DNA of 64,000 nucleotides from Cylindrodendrum hubeiense (taxonomy: Eukaryota; Ascomycota; Sordariomycetes; Hypocreales; Nectriaceae), in assembly GCA_014621425.1 (NCBI GenBank), contig JAANBB010000004.1, positions 124,001 to 188,000 of the forward strand, in the 5' to 3' direction. Below are positions 44,546 through 56,488 of this stretch, piece by piece (the stretch's first letter is position 1; the number at the start of each line of letters is the position of its first letter). The notes below the pieces were generated by a model. It was not told where the DNA came from. It was given only the letters and a program-made list of their open reading frames with translations, and did not search any database. The position numbers and the translations under genes are program-made.

Positions 44546-45592
44546 CTAGGGAGCCGCATTGTACAACTGCTCGCCGTCCTTCTTGAAGCCCGTGACAACA
44601 GCTTGCCCCTTCTTGCTCACAACCCACTTGGCAAACCTGGCAGCCTCCTTGGCGTTGGGCGCCTTCTTTCCGATCAGCAGGTGAGCAGGGTTCAAAAGGA
44701 GATCCTCGGCTTTGTCCGTGCCCGCCTTGTAGATGACAGTCTGGTTCCTCAGCTCCGCATCCAGCGACAAGATGGTTCCTCGGTCAGTGATGGTGTACTC
44801 CTCGAGCAGGATAGCGGCGGTAAGCGCCTGGATCGGGAAGGCAATGAACTGATGGTACCAAGTGGAATAGGCAGTGGCCCATGGGACCTGGGAGACAGTC
44901 AGCACGGTGTGATGCAAATCAAGGTTAAATGGGAATAGCTGGCAACATACCTGTCCGATGCCGGCCCAGAGAAGAGTCTCCTTGATGTTGGTGGCAGACT
45001 TATCGAATCGGCTCAGGAAGCGCACGGGGGGGTCAGTAGGATCACCCTCCGCCGCCTGTTGGAGGTTGGCAAATATGGAAAGGATGTCGTCCGATTTGGA
45101 AATATTTGCTGGGTTGGACGGAGGTCCAATAAGGAGGAAGTGGTCGCGGAAAGCATAGTAGCTGGGCGATGTCGCAATACCCTGACCAATAGCAATCTTC
45201 TCAGCCGCCTCGTTGTACGTGATTCCCACATCGACCTCACCACTCTTGAGATACAGGATGCTGTAAGTGGTGTCGCTCTTGTACCAGGCGACCTTGAAAG
45301 GCTCTTCGCCATCGTTCACCCGATACTGAATGTAGGCATCGGCAAGTTCTGCGGGGAAGTGAGTTGGGCATGACTTTTATCAACGTGGCGCGTGGAACAC
45401 ACCTTTGACCAAACCGCTCTGACCGGCGCCTCCATTGGCAATGCGCAACTTGATCTCGCAGGAAGAACCACACTTGTCGCCAAGCCCACCATCGTATACC
45501 GCCGCTGGCTCGACTGCAGCGCAGCCTGCGGCAATGGCAGATGCGGCCATGACAGAAGCGACCATGGCAACGGCCTTTTTAATCTGGGTCAT
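44546..45592 (-). CDS. Secreted TupA-like (tungstate-type) solute-binding protein
   Basis: A 309-residue protein of the periplasmic-binding-protein fold related to bacterial TupA/ModA-type anion receptors. Exons are 45403-45592, 44951-45348 and 44887-44546; introns are 54 and 63 nt. A hydrophobic N-terminus with a small-residue stretch (MVASVMAASAIAAGCAA) serves as signal peptide. IANGGAGQSGLVKELADAYI opens lobe 1; LKSGEVDVGITYNEAAEKIA and FRDHFLLIGPPSNPANI match the TupA YNDFVIVGP region; RFLSRFDKSATNIKETLLW and EEYTITDRGTILSL match its SRGD and TDRGT blocks. No ABC permease or ATPase lies nearby. The family is bacterial in origin, but the introns show the gene is established in a fungus. 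Anion specificity is unproven. Confidence 0.87.
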
Positions 45593-46975
45593 GGTGTCTA
45601 GATTGTTTGAATGGCGATGACTGTTGAGTGTGGCTTCGCTGCTTGTTGCTGTTGTTTACTTGTTGTTGTGCAGTGTGAGGATCAAGCCCAAAGTTAATGG
45701 GATACGCCCATTTAAATAGCCAATTCAATCCCCCTTTGTCAGGCTGAACTGTGTTGTCGCCTTGCTGAAACTCAACGAGTCAACGCATCGAGAGCTGAGA
45801 TGTGCTATCCTCGTTTTAGCGCGATCTGCATGCGGTGATATCCGCCCCGCTGGAAAGTAGCGGCGACCCCCAATCGCCGTTTTGAGACATGACTAAGGGT
45901 CTGCTTGCTGTTGAGCACCGCATATGCATGGAAGGGATTGGGGCGGTGCTCTGCGATGGGGATGAGCGGGAGGGCACAACAGAATAGCGCTGACCCTTGT
46001 TTTGCAGCCGAGCGACGATTCAGGCCTGGGGCGGTGCAGGGCAGCGGCCGGCAGTTGCAGCGAAGCGGGGAGACGGATCTGAGATTGGTTTGTGAAGGGC
46101 ACTGGTAGGTGCATACGCGGACAGTCGGCGGCCTGGGAATGCCAGCACTTGCATGGGCTTGATAGGCTAAAATATGGAACATTGCAGGTTGGATCCGGGG
46201 CTATGCTTGTAATTGTACATTGAATACTAGGCGGGCTCAATGATGCGTGTGACTCGAGATGATAGATGGAAAGTGGAATCGGTATTATTTCGACGACATC
46301 TATGCCCCCATGAAACTGTTGTTAAATATGTCATACTAGCTCGATACTAATACCATAATTATCATGAATGGTTAATAATAATAGTGACCCTTAACATTAT
46401 TCCATATCATACACAATCATGATTGATATAAATAGAAAAAGGGCGGCCGTGGAATTACTACTTGCGTTGTCACGCCGTCATATTATTGTATCACTTCTAA
46501 TGTGCGGATGGTACGCTGGGGCACTAGGCGCTTTGAGACTATGTTGGCAAGGTCCAGGCTTTGTCTTGAACGCCTCTTGCTATACCCATGCATATTCTCA
46601 TTATTACTGTCACAGCCGTATGCCGGGCAACTCAGCTGTGCGTTGCGTTGTTGGTCAGCACAAGTAACAAACACATTGCCACGGCTGGGACCAACAGGTT
46701 TAAATTCATTTTTCGTCAACACCCCGGCAGCCTGAATTGAATTATGAGCTGCCTGCCGCTTCTATAGTAGTGGCTGGTGTTGAAAAGCACAACTCAACGA
46801 GGCTGTGCTTCGAAATAGACATGGGGTTGATCAGCTGGTGCTATGTGAGTTTGTAGAACCTGTGAATGTAACCCTCAACCCGCCCAATCGGTCCAATATT
46901 TCTCAGTTATTCACCTCTACAACATGAAATACGAAAAGATTAGGCTGGTTGCTTTTAGCCGACAGGCTGCGTTTC

Positions 46976-47097
46976 TATCTCAGCGGCGGCGGCGGCTGTG
47001 CCACTTATCGTATTGCGTGCGGCGGCTGCTGTGCCACTTATCGTATTGCGTGCGGCTGAGTACTGGTGTGTCGATCAGCAGTGCAGCCGCTGAGATA
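46976..47097. repeat. Inverted-repeat-bounded GC-rich element
   Basis: TATCTCAGCGGC at 46976-46987 is matched perfectly in inverse by GCCGCTGAGATA at 47086-47097, enclosing about 100 bp rich in GGC. A related, imperfect third arm (inverse orientation) lies near 47204-47222. No target-site duplication is evident. It could be a miniature inverted-repeat transposon or foldback relic. Confidence 0.55.
46998..47056. repeat. 33-nt tandem repeat, about 1.8 copies
   Basis: GTGCCACTTATCGTATTGCG and the following GC-rich stretch recur with a period of 33 nt, first copy from 46998 and second from 47031. It lies wholly within the inverted-repeat-bounded element. Confidence 0.85.
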
Positions 47098-47763
47098 AAA
47101 GTGCAGCCAGTGGCTTATAGACCGGAGAGCCGGCATTGCTGCTCAGCCTCAGTCAATGACACAAGTCGTACAGCAATAACCTTCCGTTCACTGGCCTAAA
47201 AAGTGCACTTTATTTCAGCAGCTGCAGCCGAGTCTCGGCATCTCAAAAAAATGCCGATTTTCCGAGCTAGAAGCCCCTGGCCGATCATTCTTTGCCTGGT
47301 TTCGATGAACGAGGCAGCCTAGCCCATGTGGCATGCCTTAAACCCCTGCGCTAGCTGGCTCAGCCGCCCGAGGCTGGCGGGATGAACCTCTTTCACTATT
47401 TGCTGAACCAAATGCGACCACTGCGGGTCTAGGGGTTATGAACGAATACCAGTATGTCAAGTCGCTTGACACCATGTCATAGTAAAGCGTTGTCCAGTTT
47501 CATTGGTGTGAGCCATTATCTTGAAAGCCATATCCAAAGCTGAATTGCTCTGATACAAGCTAGTCACTCCTCGACATGCAGCCGCATGGCGTCAAGAAAA
47601 CAGTGATTTGTGAATAGCATAAACCCGTCTTTCTTTTCGCCAATTTGCACCGCCACGATGCTGCTTCTACATATATCCGCTCTGTGCGCCTGTGATAGTG
47701 GCAACAACGACAACCGCATCTCCTTCCATCAACAATTTAACATTACCATCTCGTCATCCATTC

Positions 47764-49773
47764 ATGACTTTCTGTTGTTCTTCTGAGTGTAGAGGGAAGG
47801 AGATTCCCGAACCATATGAAGATGTGGGAGGTCCTGGAGTAAGTTCCCAAAGTCCCGTTCCTTCATGGCATTGGGGAGTTGGCAATCATAGCATGGCTAT
47901 AAAAGATCTACGAGTTTCCTTTGAACTCATCTAATACGGAACAAAATTAGGTCCTTGGAGGGTTTTTAGGAACGGGGTGGCTTGCTGTCGCCCTTGTCAT
48001 CCTTCACTATCTTCTTGCATTCGATCCACACGAGAACCCTTCCCAGGATGGAACGTCCAACTTCCCATGGAAGCCAAACCCGATCGACGTGAAGGTCAAG
48101 GGATTATTGCATAGAATATTGCCCTGTTTGTCACGACCCCACGGTTCAAATATCAAACACCAAAGATGGCATCAGATGTTCGTCAAAGTGAGCACAAGAC
48201 AATCAACATTAAGCGGGGCTCACAAAGCTAAATCATCACCAGTCAATATTGAGCATGTGTGACGCTCAACTCTTGGTTGGACTGGGCATACTTAGTTGTG
48301 GATTTGTCTCTTTACGAGATGGCATCTCATCATACCACTTCCAGCTCATGGTGCAAATCTCGTGGTTCTCCAACTTGACCCACGTCGCCGGTTTGTCAGC
48401 TATTCGGAAATACCTAAGCTATCATCCGCTTGAAAAGTCCTTTCGAATTGTCTCGATGGTCATTATAGCAATAATGCTGTTGACAGCTATTGTTCCAACC
48501 CTCTTTTTCAATTGGCATCTGGATCCCGGTTCGGCCAGTCAACCCGGCAGCAATGCGATATGCTTCTATAATGCACCACTAGCCCATCGTTGGCTTGAAC
48601 AGACATCCGAACTGAAGCTCTCGGAATGCGCATCTTTCCAATCTGGCGTACTGTCAATGCTTATGGTGACAATCAGTCTCATAACCAGAGTCGCTAAGCT
48701 TACGGTCCTATCTAACAGAGTTACACAATTCCAGATTTGGTGCAGTGGTCGATGGGAGAATTATGTTGCTTTCCTATCCAAGGCTAGAGAGCAATCTAAA
48801 GGTCTGCTGAGTGGCATGATAGTATGCATGCTTTATACACAGCTTGCAAATGCATGTCTCATCAGGATCTGTTTCGACCTCATCTCTTCTACTATATTTG
48901 ATGTGAGTGCTCACTACGTTTATCCTCGCATGCACTTGAACAGAACTGAGTGGCTGAACTGAACTGAAGGTGTACTGGATTATTCTCTCCGGGATCTGGG
49001 GAACAATGAATCTGTTCCTCGCAAAATCCTCAGCTGAGGTTAATGACAACGGCTGGACCGTCGGCCAGATGCTTTCAATTTTCCTTCTTGCTGGTCCGCT
49101 AATTACCACCATCAAAATATATTTCGAGCCGATTATTGAAGAATCCTTGCAATCGGAATCCTCCGTTCATGCACCACCTCCCCAGACTGGTCAAGATGCG
49201 GGTCATGCAGATCTTTCCGGTGGGCGCTCCAATACGAGCAATTTCGACGCTCAAGCTGCATCTACTCCAAAAAAAGACTATTACAACCCTACAGAGTGCC
49301 ACTGGACCATCCAGACAGCTCTTCTACTTTGTTTCCACATTCTCTCATTATCGATTCTGGTCCTCTACAGCACGATGCAGGGCGGCAAATCAAGTATCCC
49401 TGGAATTATACGGACTTGCTGTTACGTTTTGTTCATCGAGTACCCTGCTGCTTGCTTATTTCTCGTCCTTGCCAGCATCATATACGAAAAGCACGCCCCG
49501 TTTGGAGCCCCTAAACTCGGATACTGGGTCCTATGGCTATGCTTATGTGTGTACTCATTCTTTCCTCTCATGCAGACTTTTATTTCACTGTCGGGTGCCA
49601 ATGAGAAAACTAGTATAGCGGATGCAGCCAAGGAACATATATACATGAAGAGTCCAAACATTCATTTCAGGAGCTTCTTCGAAATATTTGGTGTCACTAT
49701 TGTGTCCCTGGATGTTATTAGTGTAGTATTATCTGGCGCTGGCTACTTGTTTCTAAAGAGAGTGGTTCAATAA
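47764..49773 (+). CDS. Polytopic fungal membrane protein, unknown function
   Basis: A 591-residue integral membrane protein in four exons: 47764-47838, 47951-48187, 48243-48902 and 48970-49773, all phase 0. The N-terminal extracellular part is cysteine-containing. Helix 1 is GGFLGTGWLAVALVILHYLL. After a loop comes MFVKSILSMCDAQLLVGLGI and YHFQLMVQISWFSNLTHVAG, which match a large, unnamed family of fungal membrane proteins with a conserved DxQ..G / YHxQ / WFS..TH pattern. About seven to nine hydrophobic helices are visible, plus a polar Ser/Gln-rich loop (about 385-440 of the protein). The cell location (plasma membrane or vacuole) and role are unknown. It is followed on the same strand by the LtrA-family gene. 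Confidence 0.82.
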
Positions 49774-51362
49774 ATTGGTGTGGAATGGACAGAACTCATT
49801 TCGTTCAGAAGCCATGGAGTCCGATTGGTAAGCTCTATACCGTGATGCTGATGTCAACCGAGTTCGATGAGTTGCAGGATTGGCGGAGTCTATCATGGCT
49901 TTGGCTGCGACCGACTCAGCCAATGCCAGCTTGAAGAGGGAGGAAAATGGCATCAGTGGGGTTGATGCAATGTCGGGTAATACTCGGAAATGATTACCAC
50001 TAGACAGCAGATCTCTGCCATAAGCCAGCGCACTGCATATTGTATGTGTCGCGGTGAGAAAAGTACCCTGAACAAATACCGGATTTTGTGTCTCTACTTG
50101 TCCAGTGGAACTGTGCTCTAACCATTCGCGTGTTGTTTCGATTGAGCAGATATTGAAAGTTTGTCCCATGCAAGATTCGGAGTGGCCTCTACTTGCGGAG
50201 CTTCGATGCTTCAATGGCGCAGGATATAATGCTCTCTAGTAAACTCTAATCTTTGACCAAAGAGTACGGTAAATTTGCCCGCTTCGACGGGAGATTTCTC
50301 CAGCGTCGGTAGGAACGGAGGGACCGAGCCGCGTACTTTCGGGGGTCCACAATGGGGGGCTAGCAGAGATCCAGGGGAAGTTTCCGGATGCAGCAACGAG
50401 GCCATTGTCGAGCTGGCCAACCTCCGGCCATCCTCCTGCAGCATGGATACCAAAGATCAAATAGCGACTCCAAGAATATCCCGGTACGTCCTGCCTATTC
50501 CCTTTCTACCGGTGTTCCATGAGGAAAAGGAACAACGCCACCGCATTTTCCCAGGGAAGAGTGGATCTGCCAAGGCAGTCGAGGCCAAAGCGTATCGAGT
50601 GGCAGTGTTTCCGCCTACCTGCGCAGCTCTACTTGCTTCATCAAGTCAAGTGCTGACTGCTCGGAGGATTTTTCTGTCTGCTGCGTGGACTTGATTATCG
50701 CGTGGTGCCGTCGCTGATGACGCGGTCGCTGACAATGATTGGGCGTGCCGGATTTTGGCTGGCTGCCATATGGCCTCAGGTGCAGGCCATGAGAGACGGA
50801 TTCCCCTGTTCGGTGAGATTGTTGTCAGTGTGCGCTGGGTCCCCGGCAGGAAAATGCCGTCTCTACCGATGGCTCCATGTTGGCGAGAGCCGGGAGGCGG
50901 AGAAGCATACAAGTTAGGATTGCAGGTAAGCATAAGCCTCTCCGAAACTAGGGTCGTAACTGGTTAGAGCGGGTTTCTCTTCGCGACTTGGCCAGTCGAA
51001 ATCGGGATATTACTTGCCAGGGTCCAGACGACAGTACGTGGCTTCGTGCGGGTTGGAGATTTGCTGGGCCCTGAAGGATCGAGGCCCAGGCCCCCCCACT
51101 GCGCCGTCAGCAATCTCTCCACTTCAGGCCACGCTCCCGGCCTCAGATTCAGAGGGCTGAAGTAGTTAGCGGCGGAGGCTGCAGCCCTACGCTGGACTAG
51201 ACTGGAGCGAGACTGGAGCGATCTATTTGCGTGGACACGACTAAGGCCAGCCGTGGAAATATATTATCCCATTTCGAGCCGTGTTATCTCCACCGCCCAT
51301 CTTGCCTTTTCATTACCCCTGATATTCATCAATTGACCAGTCTTGACGTGAGCCAAGCAGCC
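49774..51362. other. Intergenic region, no supported gene
   Basis: About 1.6 kb between two same-strand membrane-protein genes. A 153-codon minus-strand frame at 49753-50214 overlaps the end of the upstream gene and shows no clear domain. It is not annotated, though a decayed gene cannot be excluded. Confidence 0.4.
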
Positions 51363-53862
51363 ATGACGGGTTCCGGCCACGATGGAGAGAGCAAGGAAGC
51401 CCCCAAGGGCCACAAACTGAGGTCATCTCGAACCACATTTCGATTCGCTAGCTCTAAGCTCAACATCATCAAAAATCCCGTCCGGAAGAACGCCCACGGC
51501 GAAGAGGGCGAAAGCTTGATCCACGATGATCATGGACACGACAACCATGGGCACAGCGACCCAAATGAGACCGCCAACTCCGACGATTCTCCACTCCAGT
51601 TTACCAAGGTACGTCGCCTCACAATTCCCAATGGGATGATCGATTCGCCATCTAGACTTTGCTAACCAACATCGGAATCGCAGAGAGAGGCTGCATCGAC
51701 GTCAGAGGTAACACATGCTCACTTTATAGACACTATGTCCATGTTCACTGACTTTTAACCCTTCCTAGCTATTTTATGATCTGTGGTTCGTGGCCAATCT
51801 CAATGTCTTCGCAACCGTGCATCCTATCGTAGACACGGACAACCTGGTGTCATTTGTCAGCTATTTTCTGTACGTCTTAGTTGTCCTTCCTTGTCCAACT
51901 CCCGCCTGACAAGAATGATTACGTAGACTGCTCTGGATCACCTGGTTCATCACTACTGTCTTCGACGCTCGTTTTGGACAGGATGGTGTGCTTGAGCGCA
52001 TGGCCCGGGCCTGTCATCTCGCCGTCATGATCGGCTTTGCCGTCGCTGGTGTTGCTTTCGACCGCGATGGGCTCGTTCAGACCATCTTCAGGGCAATGTG
52101 TGAGTTATCCCGCATGATGGGTTTGAAAGAAATAGAATGAACCCGACTAACGTTGACAGCCCTCTGTTTCATGGGGTCGAGACTCGTTCTCGCCGCACAG
52201 TACGGCATTGTTCTGTTCCACGCACGCAATCACCGCCGGAGCCGAAATACAATCATGTTGGCTGTTGCTCTGCATCTCATTCCCGCAATTGCATATTTAC
52301 TTATCGCGCTCCTCTCGACAAGATTACCGCGCAAGGTTTTATTCATTGTTTGGTATGCTGTGGCTGTGGGAGAAATGGTGGGCGTCATTCTTCATGCCAC
52401 CATTTCCAAGACACTCAGCTTCGAGGGCACGCACTTCAACGAGCGGCTGAATCTCTTGACCTTGATCATTCTCGGAGAAGGTAAAGATTGGCACCAAGTA
52501 TCCCGATGTTGCACCGAATGCTAAAAGCTTTACAGGCGTAATTATTCTTGCGAAAAACATTACCAAAATTGTCGAGTATACCTACCTTAAGGATGCCACT
52601 GCCAGTTGGTGTAAGTGAATCAACTTTCCCTCACTACAAATTTGCACATTGTGCTAACGCTCCCGCAAGCCTCTGCACAATTTGGAATCATCACATCGGC
52701 GGCGGCCATCATATATATCATATTTCAACTCTACTTCGACTGGATGCATCACCACAGTCACATGAGTGCCTTGAATCAGGCTTTCTGGACAATAATTCAT
52801 TTGCCATTCCACGTCGCACTAGTTTTGCTAGCTGAAGGTAGCAGCCAGTGGGTTTTGTGGTGGCGCGCTATAGAGTCATTCCGCGGCGCAGAGAACAAAC
52901 TTCACGATGAAGTCCTGGAGGCCATTGAATCTAACAGTACTGCCGAGGTGGTGGACACACTGAATACTACCGCGCACGAAATCTTATACAAGTACGGCTC
53001 TGATATCGCGAAAGGGGGAGATAGTGGTAAATCTCTCAACGACACATTGACCGATATTCTCGCCATCCCCGACAGCTTCTGGAGCGAAACCGATTTGGAG
53101 GAGACCGATTCTACCTACCAAAGCTGGGCCTATGGATATACGAAGGTTTCAAACACTCTCGTTCATGCAATTGCAGATGCGTTTGGTCTTTCTGTCGACA
53201 TAGAAGACGAAAAGTCTTCGTCAGAGAGCGAGTTCGACAACCCAGAGTTGGAAGCAGTGAAATCAACAGCGAACCGACTCGTACTTATAGTGAGTAGCTC
53301 CTCATATTTTGGACGATAGAGAAGAGCCTGCTAACCAGTGACATTTCAATAGTTCATCTATGTGTTCCTAAGCGCTGGTTTAGTTCTGATTCTGCTAATG
53401 CTGATGCATATCCTATCGAAGCGAAGAGGATGGACCCTCTTCAACATGTTTCGTGTGGCTATTGTCTTCGCAATCGGTCTCGGTCTTAGTCTTGTAGCCC
53501 TTGTTGGAACAAATGATAAGTACACGGCCAACTTTCTTTTGACGCCCTGGCAGTTGCCCACGATTACGATCTGCTACCTGGTCGTCCTTATACTTACCCA
53601 CCTCCCGCACCCGCCGCGTATATTCATTAAGCGCTCTGAAGTCGAAACGGTAGAGCTGGGAGTAATACCCGAGGAAGAGACGCCACACGAGGAAGAGAAC
53701 AACATGACGCAAGGAAGCACGTTGAAACGAGGACTTACCAAGATGCATCGAGCGGCAAAGAATATCCGCGTTGAGCGAGGGCCTTATGATCCTATTGTTG
53801 AAGGGGACTTTTTCGTTGAACGCAATGGTCCCGTTAGTTCCCAGGGTTTATACAGGGTATGA
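51363..53862 (+). CDS. LtrA-family (low-temperature-requirement A-like) membrane protein
   Basis: A 689-residue polytopic membrane protein in eight exons: 51363-51608, 51684-51707, 51769-51869, 51927-52099, 52160-52480, 52536-52610, 52670-53289 and 53353-53862. Phases are 0, 0, 2, 1, 1, 1, 0. The N-terminal 82 residues are soluble and His/Asp-rich (HDDHGHDNHGHSD). Then come the LtrA signature ELFYDLWFVANLNVFA, ITWFITTVFDARFG, and later NERLNLLTLIILGEGVIILAKNI. A long loop (about residues 400-515) separates the last helix pair from the rest, and a cytoplasmic tail ends the protein. Exon 2 is a 24-nt micro-exon. The bacterial LtrA phenotype is growth at low temperature; the fungal function is undefined. 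Confidence 0.9.
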
Positions 53863-56488
53863 ATTTGGGACACCCAACAGGAAATAATACGATCCAGGAG
53901 ATATTCGCTGCAGCTAGAGGGAACTCAGTGAAGATCGCGGGATAGAATATAAATGGATGTATGGTATAAATTGTAGGCGTACCGGTGGCCGCTGGAAGTT
54001 TGGGTTGAGATTACTGCTTTTAGCTAAAAAGAAATACAAGTCTGCTGGAGCAAAGTCAAGAAAAACTAGCTACTAGCGATTGATGAGTTCTGAACCTCTG
54101 TTACTTGATACTTGGAATTTTGATTTAAAGAACCGAGACAGGAATCAATGCCAACCCCGATCACCAATGCCCAAGACAAAGCTTCATGATATGGTTGCTC
54201 AATGATTTGAACCCTAAAGCTGTACACCATGTGCCTATCTGTTCTTTCTTGTGACTCAAAACACCGCTGCCGAATCTTAGAGGCAACCGTCGTAAGAAGA
54301 GTAGTTGACGAACATCTCACAGAAGCCCTAGACCTTATGGACTTGCAGCTTTCATAAGTGATAGAGTGCAGAGACTGTTGGTAGGACGGATGAATCAAGA
54401 ATCAGGCTCAGTTTTCATTTCGACCCGAAATAAATTGAGGCCAGAACAAATACAGCTGCCGAGGATGCGTAACTACACTGTTAGCCTCAGACAGCCGCTG
54501 AAGTGAATGCATTGGCTCAAAGGGATTATACCGTAGATTATGGACTCACATACCAAATTTTTTATTATTTCATACCGTGGAGGCTGAGATAGGACTATTC
54601 GTCGTCTCTCGAAGGATTTGGCTCATTGGAGTTCCATTTTCTGATCTATGCATTCACCTCCCGTATCTAACGCTGAGTTCTCTTAATGGGAATGTTAAGG
54701 AAATACCGACCAATGGAAAACGCATGTCCTGTGCTGCATCCATTAAGCCCGAGGGTTGCGCGTGTCTGGCGCAATGAAGGCGGACGTAGCGGATGAATGA
54801 TTCGATGTCGCTAAGCAAATCACTCATCTTAGAGTTGAGATATGATTACCTCGTTTCCCATAGCCACCGAGGAATGCCCCGTCAGCTCGCCATCGTCTTC
54901 AGACAGATTTGACCAGTATTAATTAGACAATGCAGCGGTAGCTAACGTTACAGAGTGGTCAAGGGCAGTCTCAGCTTGCCTATCGCTACAGTTTGAGACC
55001 AAAGAAACTTTTAGGATTGTTAAGAGCATGTTGATTTGGGTGGGCCGTTCCCATTCCCCTCGCTAAAGCAGTTCTTTGACAAGGCGACCATGGTGGCGGG
55101 GGTAGAGTCGCGGCGCTACGAACCCCTGTAGACCATTGCTCCTGACTGAAAAGGCAACTATCATTTGTATGAGGAGAAACCTCGTATTGCGGATGGGTAA
55201 AGGCTTTGCCGAGCCCTCTACTAGCTCATGCCACACTTACACACATAGACCCCCGGCAGTTAGTGAAGGGCAAGGATGTATCAAGTGCAGGGAGGCAGAC
55301 GCAAGGCAATCGTGGCTGACACGGCCCACACCACTTATTTTTAATGCCATGGTACTATCCAATCCCTGTAGCAGCTGAAGTGTTCGTATATTATCTCTGC
55401 GATGACGCCAATTATAATAAGCCGACCTAGCAGCTTTTCCTAGAAACTTGTGGCGTATTCTGATCTAAATATGCCCAAGTGGTATTCGAAAAATGGCCAC
55501 ATAGCAATATTAATTCTGGGACGCAGAGTATTAAATTTTCGGTGGCGTCTCTTGTCCGCGCCCCCGTTTGACTTGACGTCTGGACCCTGGTTTCTGCCGG
55601 CTAGAAGCTAACCTTCCCTGAAGAAGGTGGCTCGGTAGATACAAATACATGAGTCGATCTCAACCCACAGGGGTTTCCATTTTTGCTCCTACTTGACCAT
55701 TTCTTGAATACTCCTACTGGGATTCATGATAACTGATAAGGAGCAAGCCAGGATATAGCTCCACCACTCTGAGGCACAGTTTTGATGCCAAGTGGTATCG
55801 CTGCGAGGCTAGCAGAGGGATGCGGCTTCAATACCGCACTTCATGGAAACGCCAGAAGCAATGCTGTCAATGTAATTTATACTTTATATAGCACGGATTG
55901 GAAACGGGTTTGTAATTTCTTATCTATAAATTTTCGTTGGCTGTGCGACATGCGGCTTCGCTATCCCGCCTAAGTTGCATCATGTTCCAGGGTTATGAGG
56001 TATTAGCACGCCATCGACTGTTCCTATTGGGGAACATCGGAAACCCCCCGATCTGTAAACTTTTCTTCCCAATTTAAGCAAAAGTCCGTCAATAAACCTT
56101 GTCATCCCCCCCACGGTACGTCTCCGCGGCGAGCATCCCGCCACACCGTTGGACGGCATTAGTATTCGCTCGCGATTCACCCGCTACTAGACGTCCGTGT
56201 TGCGACGCTGTGTGCGTCAAATAGCACCAACAGGTCCTCACATTGGCCAATGATAAAGAAGATCTACACGACGAAGGCTGGCGAGATTTAGTGCTCGATG
56301 GCGGAATCGCAAGGGAAGGGCGGCCTAGTCAGGAGATAGTCGTCTTGGCAACATCGTGGGCTAGATATTAAGTTGGTTGCCACAACCTTATGGGCGTTTG
56401 ATTTAACCTTTCTTGTTTCTTCGGTTTTCTTTCTTGGATACTTAGCAGAACCTGGACGTCAAGCTTTGACGTCGATTTTACCGTCACG
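53863..56488. other. Longest intergenic region of the window
   Basis: About 2.6 kb without a supported gene. Short frames on both strands (for example 54066-54398 minus) lack motifs, splice logic or signal peptides. Sequence composition is moderately AT-rich. It may contain a decayed gene or repeat that only a database search would reveal. Confidence 0.4.

Larger units (their letters stand above)
45593..47763. other. Long intergenic region with inverted-repeat patch
   Basis: About 2.2 kb between divergent genes (TupA-like minus, membrane protein plus). Open frames here lack motifs. A GC-rich patch at 46.97-47.23 kb carries tandem and inverted repeats and may be a transposon relic. Confidence 0.45.

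Noticed and set aside
45805..46240. Two long minus-strand frames rich in Pro/Cys/Arg
   Set aside because: They have no start context or domain; a GC-rich composition explains the lack of stops.
49753..50214. 153-codon minus-strand frame with some resemblance to a regulator C-terminus
   Set aside because: It overlaps the end of the membrane-protein gene. No upstream zinc cluster or in-frame exon could be found. The resemblance is too weak.
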